64,000 nt of DNA, from the NCBI GenBank assembly GCA_031551755.1, contig JAVBNE010000058.1, positions 1 to 64,000 on the forward strand, in the 5' to 3' direction. Below are positions 53,895 through 61,904 of this stretch, in pieces. The position numbers were made by a program, and so were the translations under genes. The stretch comes from JAVBMU01 sp031551755 (lineage in GTDB: Bacteria; Actinomycetota; Actinomycetes; Actinomycetales; Cellulomonadaceae). Position 1 is the first letter of the stretch, and every line of letters starts with the position of its first letter. The notes beneath the pieces were generated by a model. That model had not been told where the DNA came from. It was given only the letters and a program-made list of their open reading frames with translations, and searched no databases.

Positions 53895-53900
53895 GGCCGA

Positions 53901-54218
53901 TCAGGCCTGCGGGGGCAGCTCGGCGATCATCGGGTCATCCTTGTCGATCATCCCGAGCTTGGCCGCGCCACCCGGCGAACCGAGGTCGTCGAAGAACTCG
54001 ACATTCGCCCGGTAGTAGTCGCTCCACTCCTGCGGTACGTCGTCCTCGTAGTAGATCGCCTCCACGGGGCAGACGGGTTCACAGGCGCCGCAGTCCACGC
54101 ATTCGTCCGGGTGAATGTACAGCGACCGTTTACCCTCGTAGATGCAGTCCACCGGGCATTCCTCAATGCACGCCTTGTCCTTGACATCGACGCACGGCTG
54201 AGCGATCACATAGGTCAC
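53901..54218 (-). CDS. fdxA: Seven-iron ferredoxin
   Basis: Small electron carrier, 105 aa. The N-terminal cysteines (QPCVDVKDKACIEECPVDCI) fit a [3Fe-4S] site and CVDCGACEPVCPVEAI a [4Fe-4S] site. The C-terminal extension YEDDVPQEWSDYYRANVEFF is typical of the FdxA/FdxC subgroup. The start is GTG 54218; AAAGG lies in the leader. It is upstream of dapC on one transcript and divergent from the small gene at 54319. The electron partner is not evident here. Confidence 0.94.
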   Translation of the reverse strand: MTYVIAQPCVDVKDKACIEECPVDCIYEGKRSLYIHPDECVDCGACEPVCPVEAIYYEDDVPQEWSDYYRANVEFFDDLGSPGGAAKLGMIDKDDPMIAELPPQA

Positions 54219-54274
54219 GTCAGTTGAACCTTTCGTCCAGTTACCCGCCCGGACACGACCACCGGACTACTCAC

Positions 54275-54280
54275 TAGTAT
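54275..54280 (+). promoter_or_regulatory. Candidate -10 box for the SH3-like small protein
   Basis: TAGTAT lies 38 nt before ATG 54319, inside the 100-bp divergent gap with fdxA. A GGAACAGG ribosome site precedes the ATG. Confidence 0.4.
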
Positions 54281-54318
54281 CGCTCAGGAGCCCATCGGCG
54301 AAACTCGCCCGGAACAGG

Positions 54319-54609
54319 ATGGCCATGCCACTCGAATTAACGCCCTGGACGGACTTGACGCCCGGGACACGCGTCGTCGTGCGACGTCGGCTGAGCGCAG
54401 CACAGGCGGTCGAGTCCGGCAAGAAGGTGACCGACCTGATCGGGGTCGTCACCAAGGTGAATGACACCGTGGTCGTGCTGCGCCCGGATGCCGGAGGGCG
54501 AGCACCCTCCGGCGCTGACACGACCGATGAAGACACTGAGCAGACGATAGCGATCGCCGACATCGTGAAGGCAAAACGGATCCCCCCAAGACCGGAACGC
54601 CGCCGCTGA
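54319..54609 (+). CDS. Stand-alone SH3-like domain related to the N-terminus of Rv0428c-type acetyltransferases
   Basis: A 96-aa protein. TPWTDLTPGTRVVVRRRL, then TDLIGVVTKVNDTVVVLRPDAGG and IAIADIVKAKRIPPRP form the pattern of the small beta-barrel that precedes the acetyltransferase domain in Rv0428c-type GNAT proteins. Here no acetyltransferase follows; the frame ends after a basic RPERRR. An acidic insert (DTTDEDTEQ) splits the barrel. It may regulate a partner or bind nucleic acid or peptide, but that is speculation. A start at the second Met (54325) is equally possible. Confidence 0.65.
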   Translation: MAMPLELTPWTDLTPGTRVVVRRRLSAAQAVESGKKVTDLIGVVTKVNDTVVVLRPDAGGRAPSGADTTDEDTEQTIAIADIVKAKRIPPRPERRR

Positions 54610-54656
54610 CCGGCCCAGGTGGCGGGAGTGGCGTCGGCCAAGGTGCTGCGCGGGGG

Positions 54657-55613
54657 TCAGGCCAGGATCACGGCGTCGGCCTCCATCCGGACCACCGCAC
54701 GGCCCGCGCGGCCGGCGGCACTGAGCATGGCCGGCCACCCCTCGGCCAGGGGAACCCGTTCGGATCCCGTCAGCGACAAGGGCTGCCGAAGGCCCTCGGC
54801 CCGGTCGAAGAACTCGGCCACGGGGGCGTTCGACTCGAGTTGATCGGCGAGCCGCTCGAGGTCTCGGAGAACGACGCGCAGCGCCGGTGCCACCCAGGCG
54901 GCGTTCTCCACCACCATGGCCTCCGTCCGCCGCGGGTCCGTGCGCGCGACCCGGGTGCCGTCCCGGAAGCTCCCCGCCGCCAACCGCAGGGCCACCTCAC
55001 GAACCGGCGCTCCCGCGACAAGGTTGAGCAACTGGGTAGCCAGGACATGTGGGACGTGACTCACCAGGGCCGCAGACTCGTCATGTGCTTCGTCCTCCAG
55101 GACATAGGCCGAGGAAGCGAGTGGTCCGGTCACGAGCTCCAGGACAGACCGCAGGCGGGCCGAGTCGCTGTCGGCATCCACCGTCACCGCCCACGGCACG
55201 CCGCGCAGAACAGCGGCGGAGGCAGCGCCGAAGCCGGCGTATTCCGTCCCGCCCATCGGATGTCCGCCGATGTATCGCTGCCCCAGACCGGCCCGGCACA
55301 CCGCCTCTCGAACCGCCCCCTTGACACTGCCGACATCCGTCACCGTGGCCCTGCTGCCCGCGGGCAGATGCGCGGCCACCTCCGCCGCGACCAGATGCAT
55401 CGCACGCAAGGGAACGGCCAGGACGACGATATCCGGATCGGTGGCGCACAGGTCACCGATCGACGGCGAAACCGCGAGCCCACTCGCCACAGCCGCTCGC
55501 CGGGTAGCTCCGGCGGCGTCGTAGCCGTGTACCGAAACCCCCTGTTCGGCTAGCGCAAGCGCAAGTGATCCCCCGATCAGCCCCAACCCGACAACCGCTA
55601 CTCGGACGCCCAC
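54657..55613 (-). CDS. tyrA: Prephenate dehydrogenase
   Basis: NAD-dependent oxidative decarboxylation of prephenate to 4-hydroxyphenylpyruvate for tyrosine. The N-terminal Rossmann fold is VAVVGLGLIGGSLALAL (residues 5-21). TDVGSVKGAV and IGGHPMGGTEYAGF hold the active-site His, and the all-helical C-terminal domain is complete. It lacks an ACT domain, unlike many Gram-positive TyrA proteins, so tyrosine feedback would need another site. It starts at GTG 55613, overlapping the pheA 3' end by 16 bp. Confidence 0.94.
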   Translation of the reverse strand: MGVRVAVVGLGLIGGSLALALAEQGVSVHGYDAAGATRRAAVASGLAVSPSIGDLCATDPDIVVLAVPLRAMHLVAAEVAAHLPAGSRATVTDVGSVKGAVREAVCRAGLGQRYIGGHPMGGTEYAGFGAASAAVLRGVPWAVTVDADSDSARLRSVLELVTGPLASSAYVLEDEAHDESAALVSHVPHVLATQLLNLVAGAPVREVALRLAAGSFRDGTRVARTDPRRTEAMVVENAAWVAPALRVVLRDLERLADQLESNAPVAEFFDRAEGLRQPLSLTGSERVPLAEGWPAMLSAAGRAGRAVVRMEADAVILA

Positions 55614-56551
55614 AGCAGCCCCCGGGAGACCTCGATGGGATCGAAATCGGCCCGCACACTGCCGACCGGCACATCGGTGGTCTTGACACCCTGGTGGACC
55701 GCATCGTCAAGTTCGCCGCGCCGGGGCACCACACCCAGGGTCTTCAGCGAGTCCCCGGCGGCGAGCAAGTCACGCAAGGCCACCTGGGGAGCCGGTTCCC
55801 AGGGTGCACCGTCCACCGTGACCACGAAGACGTACTTGCCTTCCACCGCCTTGATCGGCCGTGTGATGAGGCTGGACATGTTGACTCCCCGGGCGCCGAA
55901 GGCCGCTGTGATCCTGGCCAGCACCCCCGGGCCGGTAGCCGTCGGGGTGATGGCCACCATCGTGCGCCAGGTCGAGATATGCTCGCATGCCGCCAGATGC
56001 CCAGGGGCGTCATCGCGGTGGACCAGGACCAGGAACCGGGTGCGCGCTCCCGCAAAGTCCTCCACCCGCTCCGACAGGGTCCGCAACTCGTAGAGCTCGC
56101 CGCAAATAGCCGGGCCGAGCGCCACTTGGTGGCCCGCGATGTCCCGACAGGCCGCCGCATTCGAGGCGGCTTGCACGGTCGGCAGGCCCCGCTGCGCTGC
56201 GAAGCGCTGGCATTGCGCCAGTCCGTGAGGATGGGCCACGATCTCGGTGAGCGTGCCATGGTCCGCCCGCACGAATGCATCGAAGGAAATATCGACGACG
56301 GCCTCGTCAACGGCCACCACGTCGGGGCTGGAAACGATCGCGTCGAGTGAGGGCACCACATACCCCTCGACGGTGCTCTCGATGGCGACGACCCCGTATG
56401 CCGCCGAGCGCGTGGCGACCCGGTCGAAGACCTGCGACACGTTGTCGTCGGGCACCAACTCACCCTCATCGGCGCCGAGGACCCGTAGGGCCCAGGTCGA
56501 TGCTGCTTGGTGCGTGAAGGAGCCGGCCGGCCCCAGGTAGGCGACCGTCAC
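55598..56551 (-). CDS. pheA: Prephenate dehydratase with ACT domain
   Basis: Converts prephenate to phenylpyruvate for phenylalanine. The dehydratase domain starts TVAYLGPAGSFTHQAA, with PIESTVEG-type VVAIESTVEGYVV and the catalytic TRF in GARTRFLVL. A C-terminal ACT domain (about 200-285: GPGVLARITAAFGARGVNMSSLITRP, a 26-residue block with the ESRP position read as ITRP, then YVFVVTVDG) should bind phenylalanine. It is 317 aa from GTG 56551, which overlaps the upstream TGA. It lies between an unknown ACT-like gene and tyrA. Confidence 0.95.
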   Translation of the reverse strand: MTVAYLGPAGSFTHQAASTWALRVLGADEGELVPDDNVSQVFDRVATRSAAYGVVAIESTVEGYVVPSLDAIVSSPDVVAVDEAVVDISFDAFVRADHGTLTEIVAHPHGLAQCQRFAAQRGLPTVQAASNAAACRDIAGHQVALGPAICGELYELRTLSERVEDFAGARTRFLVLVHRDDAPGHLAACEHISTWRTMVAITPTATGPGVLARITAAFGARGVNMSSLITRPIKAVEGKYVFVVTVDGAPWEPAPQVALRDLLAAGDSLKTLGVVPRRGELDDAVHQGVKTTDVPVGSVRADFDPIEVSRGLLWASE

Positions 56552-57435
56552 GTGTTGCCACCCGGTGGTGCGCTCCACTGCGGAACCAGCACGTCCTCAC
56601 CGGGCCCGAACGAGCTGCCCGGAATCACCGCGAGCACGCGGTGGGCGACTCGACGGCTGTCAAAGCCCTTGGTGAGTCGGGTCAGCAGTGCGGAGTCCGC
56701 GCACGAGAAGGCGCTGAAGAAGATGTGCGGCCCAGCGGCCGACCGGTCACTGCGCAGATGCTGGAGGTCAATGCCGGAATCCGCGATCAGTCCCAGTGTC
56801 TCCCGGAGCGAACCCTCGTGATCATCGTGGGGACCGAAGGCCAGCCACACTTGGGAGGGCTCACTGAACTCCGGAAGTTGCGCGCGTGCCTCGACGAGGC
56901 CGTACCAAACCTCGGGACCGGCGCACAGGGCGGCACTTCCCGCGAGCTCCACATAGCCCGGCGGAACAACTTCCTGCTCCAGGACAAGGCTGCCCGAGTC
57001 ACCGGCCAAGGCCAACCGCTCCGCCAACGGCATCCGTGCAGGGACCAACCGCAAGCTGGCGCCCATCGTGCGCAGGGTGTGCCGACGGTCGCGCATCCCG
57101 ACCTCGTCGATGACGACGGCACCGGTGACCTCAGCCGAGGCACCGACCCACATCCACCGCGCCGGCACCGAGACCGCAGCGGTCACCAGCAACCGTGGAG
57201 AGGCATCCAACAGGGCGCTCTCCAAGTTGTGGGCGGGCTGCCCGGGGTGACCGAGATGGACGACCGCGTGGAGCCCTTCGATCGAGGCCACGGTGTCGAG
57301 CGTGGCCGAAGTCGACCCCAGATCGAGCAACGCCTCCGGTTCGCCGTCCTGCTCCGAGCCGGCCGACGCCCAGCCCGCGCGAACCGCCGCCCGCAGTGCC
57401 TGCGGCCCCGACTCCCCCTCGCTACGCCCGAGCAT
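56548..57435 (-). CDS. Unknown protein with C-terminal ACT-like domain, first of the pheA-tyrA run
   Basis: A 295-aa soluble protein I do not recognise. ATG 57435 overlaps the TGA of the VanW gene (TGATG), and its own stop overlaps the pheA GTG. Residues 36-110 look like alternating strands and helices (LHAVVHLGHPGQPAHN, RLLVTAAVSVPARWM). The C-terminal part, about 195-273, resembles the ACT domain of prephenate dehydratase: DDHEGSLRETLGLIADSGID, then LRSDRSAAGPHIFFSAF, where ESRP and the following FF strand would be. No dehydratase or dehydrogenase motif is present. It may be a regulatory subunit of aromatic synthesis. This is inference. Confidence 0.72.
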   Translation of the reverse strand: MLGRSEGESGPQALRAAVRAGWASAGSEQDGEPEALLDLGSTSATLDTVASIEGLHAVVHLGHPGQPAHNLESALLDASPRLLVTAAVSVPARWMWVGASAEVTGAVVIDEVGMRDRRHTLRTMGASLRLVPARMPLAERLALAGDSGSLVLEQEVVPPGYVELAGSAALCAGPEVWYGLVEARAQLPEFSEPSQVWLAFGPHDDHEGSLRETLGLIADSGIDLQHLRSDRSAAGPHIFFSAFSCADSALLTRLTKGFDSRRVAHRVLAVIPGSSFGPGEDVLVPQWSAPPGGNT

Positions 57436-60404
57436 CAGGGCTCGCAGACGACGCGGTTGTCGGGCTTGTATGTCCATGGGTAGCGCTCATCCTTCACGAG
57501 CTTGCCGTCCACATAGACCTTGCGGTAATTGGTGATCGAGAAGCCCGGGTTCCCGGCTCCCTGCGGCACGCAATCCGCACCCGTGTGGGTCACGGTGGTG
57601 GGCTGCACGATGCCCGATTTCCCGCTCGCTGAGGTTTCCACCGTGTAGTACTTGGTGCTCCAGATCGCCACATGGAGACGCCCGCCCGCCACCCAGGACT
57701 GCATGAGTAGACCGTAGGGGGTGTCGTTCTTGAACCGCATGTCGAGGGAGCCCACGAAGATGGTCGCCTCCCGGCCTGCCGGGTAGCGGGTGAACCAGTA
57801 GCTGTGTTGCCGGTGTTCAACGTCCTCCAACCCCGCGAAGAACCCGGCGTTGTAGGTGGTCGTCGCCATCTGCGACAGGCCACCTCCGACACCCTGGACG
57901 TGTTTGCCGTCCTGCACGATTCCGGCGGCGTAATAGCCGCCCTCGCGGGTGATCGGTGAGAGCGCCTCAGTGAGCGAGAACACCTCGCCGGGCTGGATCA
58001 GAGTCCCATTGAGCTTCTGGGCGCCGACCACCAGGTTCTTGGTCCGGATCGGCTCATTGGTCAACGGGGTCGAGAACTCCGAGACTCTCTCCTTGATACC
58101 GAGCTTCTGGAGCTTCTCGATCGACTCGGCCGGGTCGGAGGCGATGATCTTCGCCGAGGCCGTCCGGGTGTCGCCCACGGCTGCCTTGGCGACAGAAGCC
58201 GAAAGCTCGGCAGGGTCGATCCGGGTACCGGGTTCACCTCCGACGATCTTCGGTTTGCCGCCCTCGAAGACGAAATGCGCGTCGTCCGGAGTCTTCAGCA
58301 GATTGTTGGTGCGCTCGACGACGGCTGTCGACAGCTTCACACCGTCGAAGACGAGGGTCAGCTCGCCATCCTTGGCGGCGAACGAGGCCGCCCCTGCGAG
58401 CGTCTCGGGCGGCAGCTCCGCCTGCTGTTCGCCGACCTTCACCACCACGGGCGCCTTGACAACGGTCTTGGCGACCGCGAGGGCCGCGTCAGTCTTGGCC
58501 TGGGTGATGGCTGGTGCCTTGGGCTTCGTGGGCAGGGTCAACGACTTCTTCTCGACCAGCCAGCCCGACCGAATGACGGCGGCGGCCTCATCAGTGACGA
58601 GCGCCGTGCCGTCCTTGGCCTCGGTGGCCGTAGGCACGCCCTTGACGAACTGAACCGTCCCGTCGACGGGATCCTTCTCCAGCGCGTCGCCCAGACCCGC
58701 GATGGCGGTCGCGAGCTTCTTCTCGTCCACCTTGATGACCGGCTTGATGTCACCGCCCCCGGTGAGCTGTTCCCACAGCCGGACCGGGTTCATGGAGAAC
58801 GAGGTGAGCGAGTCCGCTGTGGCGGCGGCATCGAAAGTCAGCCCAGCTGTCTTGGGATCAAGCGTGGTTTTACCGTCGCCCGCGGACAACTGGATCGGCT
58901 TCTTCGCTTCGGTGCCAAGGGTGCTGGTGAGCTTGGCCTGGGCACCCTGACGCGACTCACCGCCGACTTCCACCCCGGCGACCGTCGTGCCCGAGGGCAC
59001 CTTGTCGGCGAAGAACCATTGCGCGCCGGTGTATAGGACGCCGAGCAGCACGACGGCTGCGGCGATCAGCAAAGCCGTGCGCGAGCCGCGACGCTTCTTG
59101 ACGGCAGGCTTCGGGGCACCGGCTGTCTTCTCAGTACCGACGGCCGAAAGCGCCCCGGCATCTGCCTCACCGGCTGTGCGGACCGGCCCTTGCGCGGGGA
59201 GGAGGGCGGGCGGAGTCGTCGGGGCAGGTGAGGAGGTGCTCGCGGTGGCGGCCGCGACCCCCGGGGCGCCCGAAACCGCAGCCGCGTCGGCCGCAGGCAT
59301 GACCGCAGTGACATCCGCAGCGGCGGGGGGCATGAGCGCCGTGGCCTCTCCGGCTGCTGGGGTGGTCGGAGCACTGACGGGGACGGGCACGGCGGGCCGC
59401 ACCCACGGAGCCGTAGCCGCACCAGCTCCGACACCCGCGGCGGCCGAACCGGTCACCGAGGTGCGGACCGGAGCCACCGGAGCCTCACGGCGTGGGCTGT
59501 ACACGGTGTCGTCCGCATCATCATCCGGAGCGCCGGTCGCCTGGCCGTTCCCGCCGAACGAGAACGGGCGACGCGGAGTAAGAACGGTCTCGTCCGGGTC
59601 CTCCTCGACGGTCCGGTTCGCCGAGATGACGGTCTCATCGAAGTCTTCTGCGGCCGGACCCTGGTTCCGTGTGGAGATGACGGTCTCGTCATCTGGAATG
59701 TCGTGAGAAGCCGAACCATTCGGAACCGGGAATGCGCCGGCGGACGGAGCCGACGCGGTCGGAGGCACGGGTCCGGCGGACGGAGCCGGCGCGGCGGGCT
59801 CGGCAGAGACGACCGGGGCGACGGAAACTGAGCCGGTGCCGGGACGCAACGCCGCCGCGACGGCTGGTGCCATGGCGGCTGGGGGCAAAGCGATCCCAGC
59901 CGGGGTCGCCGGATGAGTGATCTCGGACTTTGCCGGTGTCGTACCCCCTGAGTCTGCGGAAGTCGCGCTCGCGGACGCGGTCGTGGGCGCCGCTGGCTCG
60001 GTCGCCTTCAAAGCCGAGTCCGCCGCTGGTGCTCTCGAGGCGGCTGCCTTCGCCGCATCTCCAACGGGTGCAACGGCCGGGGCGGTCACGGGCACGGCCG
60101 ACTCGGTTACGGGCGCCGCTGTGACCGGACCATCGGCGGGCTTCACGGCGGGCGTCGATGTGGCGGTGGGCGCCTGCGGGTCAGCCTCCGGGTCGTACAC
60201 GATCGCCTTGACCTTGGGGTCGAAGGCGAAGACGCGGGGCACGTAGGGGGTGCTGTCGTCGTCGATAACTGGCGATCCCACCACAGTGGGTGCGTCAGCG
60301 GTCGGTGCGTCGGCCTTCGGTGCAGGGGTCGCAACAGACTCCTGCGGCGTGGCCGGAATCGGCTCGCTGCCTGGCTTCTTGTCTTGGCCGGTCGACTGGC
60401 CCAT
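57435..60404 (-). CDS. Large VanW-family membrane protein with disordered DETV-repeat cytosolic domain
   Basis: A 989-aa protein from ATG 60404, preceded by GGAG; an upstream TTG is less likely. Residues 1-440 are cytosolic, Ala/Pro/Thr-rich and probably disordered, with four acidic TV motifs: DDETVIST (about 238), FDETVISA (255), DPDETVLTPRR (269) and DADDTVYSPRR (296). One membrane helix (TALLIAAAVVLLGVLYTG, about 443-460) follows. Outside are repeated alpha/beta units of the YoaR-like peptidoglycan-binding type (about 480-770) and a VanW domain (FSTPLTNEPIRTKNL, then GVGGGLSQMATTTYNAGF). A cell-envelope function is likely; the actual activity of VanW domains is unknown. Confidence 0.88.
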   Translation of the reverse strand: MGQSTGQDKKPGSEPIPATPQESVATPAPKADAPTADAPTVVGSPVIDDDSTPYVPRVFAFDPKVKAIVYDPEADPQAPTATSTPAVKPADGPVTAAPVTESAVPVTAPAVAPVGDAAKAAASRAPAADSALKATEPAAPTTASASATSADSGGTTPAKSEITHPATPAGIALPPAAMAPAVAAALRPGTGSVSVAPVVSAEPAAPAPSAGPVPPTASAPSAGAFPVPNGSASHDIPDDETVISTRNQGPAAEDFDETVISANRTVEEDPDETVLTPRRPFSFGGNGQATGAPDDDADDTVYSPRREAPVAPVRTSVTGSAAAGVGAGAATAPWVRPAVPVPVSAPTTPAAGEATALMPPAAADVTAVMPAADAAAVSGAPGVAAATASTSSPAPTTPPALLPAQGPVRTAGEADAGALSAVGTEKTAGAPKPAVKKRRGSRTALLIAAAVVLLGVLYTGAQWFFADKVPSGTTVAGVEVGGESRQGAQAKLTSTLGTEAKKPIQLSAGDGKTTLDPKTAGLTFDAAATADSLTSFSMNPVRLWEQLTGGGDIKPVIKVDEKKLATAIAGLGDALEKDPVDGTVQFVKGVPTATEAKDGTALVTDEAAAVIRSGWLVEKKSLTLPTKPKAPAITQAKTDAALAVAKTVVKAPVVVKVGEQQAELPPETLAGAASFAAKDGELTLVFDGVKLSTAVVERTNNLLKTPDDAHFVFEGGKPKIVGGEPGTRIDPAELSASVAKAAVGDTRTASAKIIASDPAESIEKLQKLGIKERVSEFSTPLTNEPIRTKNLVVGAQKLNGTLIQPGEVFSLTEALSPITREGGYYAAGIVQDGKHVQGVGGGLSQMATTTYNAGFFAGLEDVEHRQHSYWFTRYPAGREATIFVGSLDMRFKNDTPYGLLMQSWVAGGRLHVAIWSTKYYTVETSASGKSGIVQPTTVTHTGADCVPQGAGNPGFSITNYRKVYVDGKLVKDERYPWTYKPDNRVVCEP

Positions 60405-60480
60405 CGAATCTCCGTGACGAAAGGTCGCAGACAAAAGGTATGCGACGGACTAAAGGGTGCCGTTGTCCAGGTCCCTCATT

Positions 60481-60891
60481 CTAGCCATGGGGGTATGGCG
60501 GCCTGATCGGAACTGAGGAAGCAGAACGATCCACGAACCACGATCGGGGGGCGAACGCAACCAAGGCGGCGACCACTGAGCTGCCGATCACCCACACGTT
60601 GCCGACCGCCTGGCCGGGGACCAGGACGTCGCCGCCAGCCGACCCGAAGGCCAGCAGCCACACCACGACCATCACCGCACCCGCGTAGGCGAAAAGTGCC
60701 ACCCACCCGGCCCAGGCCCGCACGAAAACCGCCCCTGTGCACACGGCCAGCAAAGCCAGCACAATCCCGACGGGCAGTTCGGCGGAGCCGATCACGATCC
60801 GGTGCGCAACGGTCCCCACCAGCCCGACGACAGCACCGATGAGCACACTTGCGAGGGCGCGCCACACGGTTCGCGTTCCGACTGATTCCAC
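60481..60891 (-). CDS. Small four-helix membrane protein downstream of mshB (DUF6113-like)
   Basis: A 136-aa protein with four hydrophobic segments: VLIGAVVGLVGTVAH, VGIVLALLAVCTGAVFV, WVALFAYAGAVMVVVWLLAF and VWVIGSSVVAALVAF. It ends in a Pro-rich tail. Membrane proteins of this size commonly follow mshB in actinobacteria. The GTG start at 60891 has no Shine-Dalgarno; a TAGCCT box that includes the mshB stop lies 6 nt upstream. The DUF number is from memory and tentative. Confidence 0.8.
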   Translation of the reverse strand: MESVGTRTVWRALASVLIGAVVGLVGTVAHRIVIGSAELPVGIVLALLAVCTGAVFVRAWAGWVALFAYAGAVMVVVWLLAFGSAGGDVLVPGQAVGNVWVIGSSVVAALVAFAPRSWFVDRSASSVPIRPPYPHG

Positions 60892-60897
60892 CCGGAC

Positions 60898-60903
60898 AGG
60901 CTA
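60898..60903 (-). promoter_or_regulatory. Candidate -10 box built on the mshB stop codon
   Basis: Minus-strand TAGCCT ends 6 nt before GTG 60891. Its TAG is the mshB stop codon (60903-60901). The downstream gene has no Shine-Dalgarno. Confidence 0.5.
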
Positions 60904-61902
60904 CTTGCTTGCGGGAACTGTCCAGCGCGCATGCCGCGTCGCGACCTCGGACGCTCGGTAGAACTCTTGTGAAGGGAGGGGCGCGAGGACGCCGTTACTC
61001 AGGGCATACCACCCCACAACGCCCTCGCCATCGGCGGCGGTCGCGTGTTGGATCTGAGTCGCATGAGCGCCCATGGCGGTGAGAACCTGCGCCAGAACGG
61101 GCGCCAGCTCCACGACCACCGCGCCATCGAGCTCGGATGCCGGCCGGACAGCGGCGGGGTACGGCGCGTCAACGGCTGGCAGCGCGAGTCGTGGCTCGCG
61201 CGCAAGAAGGTCGGCGACTCGTGGGGAACTCGCCAGCGCCGCCCGCGCGGCGCGAGCGGCATCGTCGGGGATCACGATCTCCCAGAGCTCCGGGCCGGGG
61301 CCGGGCAGCAGCGCGAGGGCCGCAACTGTCACCTCATGGGCGCGGATGTGGTCGGGATGACCGTAGCCCCCGCCCGGCTCATAGGTGACGACAACGGCCG
61401 GATCCCGGTCCACGAGCAGGGCCGCCAACTTCGAGGCAGCTTCCGCCACCGAGGCGACGACAAACGCCCCGGTCGGCACCGACGCAGCGGCCCCGCTGAT
61501 ACCGGGCGCCAACCAAGACATACCGGAGTCTTCATAGCGACCATCGGCTCCGTCCAGGAAGGCATGATCGCGCACCCCGAGTGCCGCCAACGATGTCGCC
61601 AGCTCAGTCATGCGGTGCGCCGCCAGGGCCGGGCCGTCGCCTTCCAAGGCAGCTAGCGCGGCGCCCGCCTCCCCGGCTGGAGCGATCACCTCACCGCGCT
61701 CCCCACGGGTGCAGGTCACGACCGTGACCGGCTCCCCGGCCGCGGCCCAGGTCGCGAGAAGTCCCCCGGTCCACAACACCTCGTCGTCGGGATGGGCATG
61801 GACCGCCACCAACCGGCCCTTCGGCCGGACGGAATGCTGGTGCCGGGTGCTGCCGGAGTCCTCGGCGTCGTTCCCGGCGCCGACACGGTCGGCGGTGCCC
61901 AT
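60901..61902 (-). CDS. mshB: MshB: N-acetyl-glucosaminyl-inositol deacetylase (mycothiol synthesis)
   Basis: Zinc deacetylase removing acetate from GlcNAc-Ins in mycothiol synthesis. The metal motif is VHAHPDDEVLWTGG (about 34-47), and the third ligand region is YGHPDHIRAHE. GERGEVIAP and YEPGGGYGHP are MshB features rather than those of the related Mca amidase. It is 333 aa from ATG 61902, which lies 2 bp after the typA stop. Its presence indicates a mycothiol-making actinobacterium. Confidence 0.93.
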   Translation of the reverse strand: MGTADRVGAGNDAEDSGSTRHQHSVRPKGRLVAVHAHPDDEVLWTGGLLATWAAAGEPVTVVTCTRGERGEVIAPAGEAGAALAALEGDGPALAAHRMTELATSLAALGVRDHAFLDGADGRYEDSGMSWLAPGISGAAASVPTGAFVVASVAEAASKLAALLVDRDPAVVVTYEPGGGYGHPDHIRAHEVTVAALALLPGPGPELWEIVIPDDAARAARAALASSPRVADLLAREPRLALPAVDAPYPAAVRPASELDGAVVVELAPVLAQVLTAMGAHATQIQHATAADGEGVVGWYALSNGVLAPLPSQEFYRASEVATRHARWTVPASK

Positions 61903-61904
61903 GC

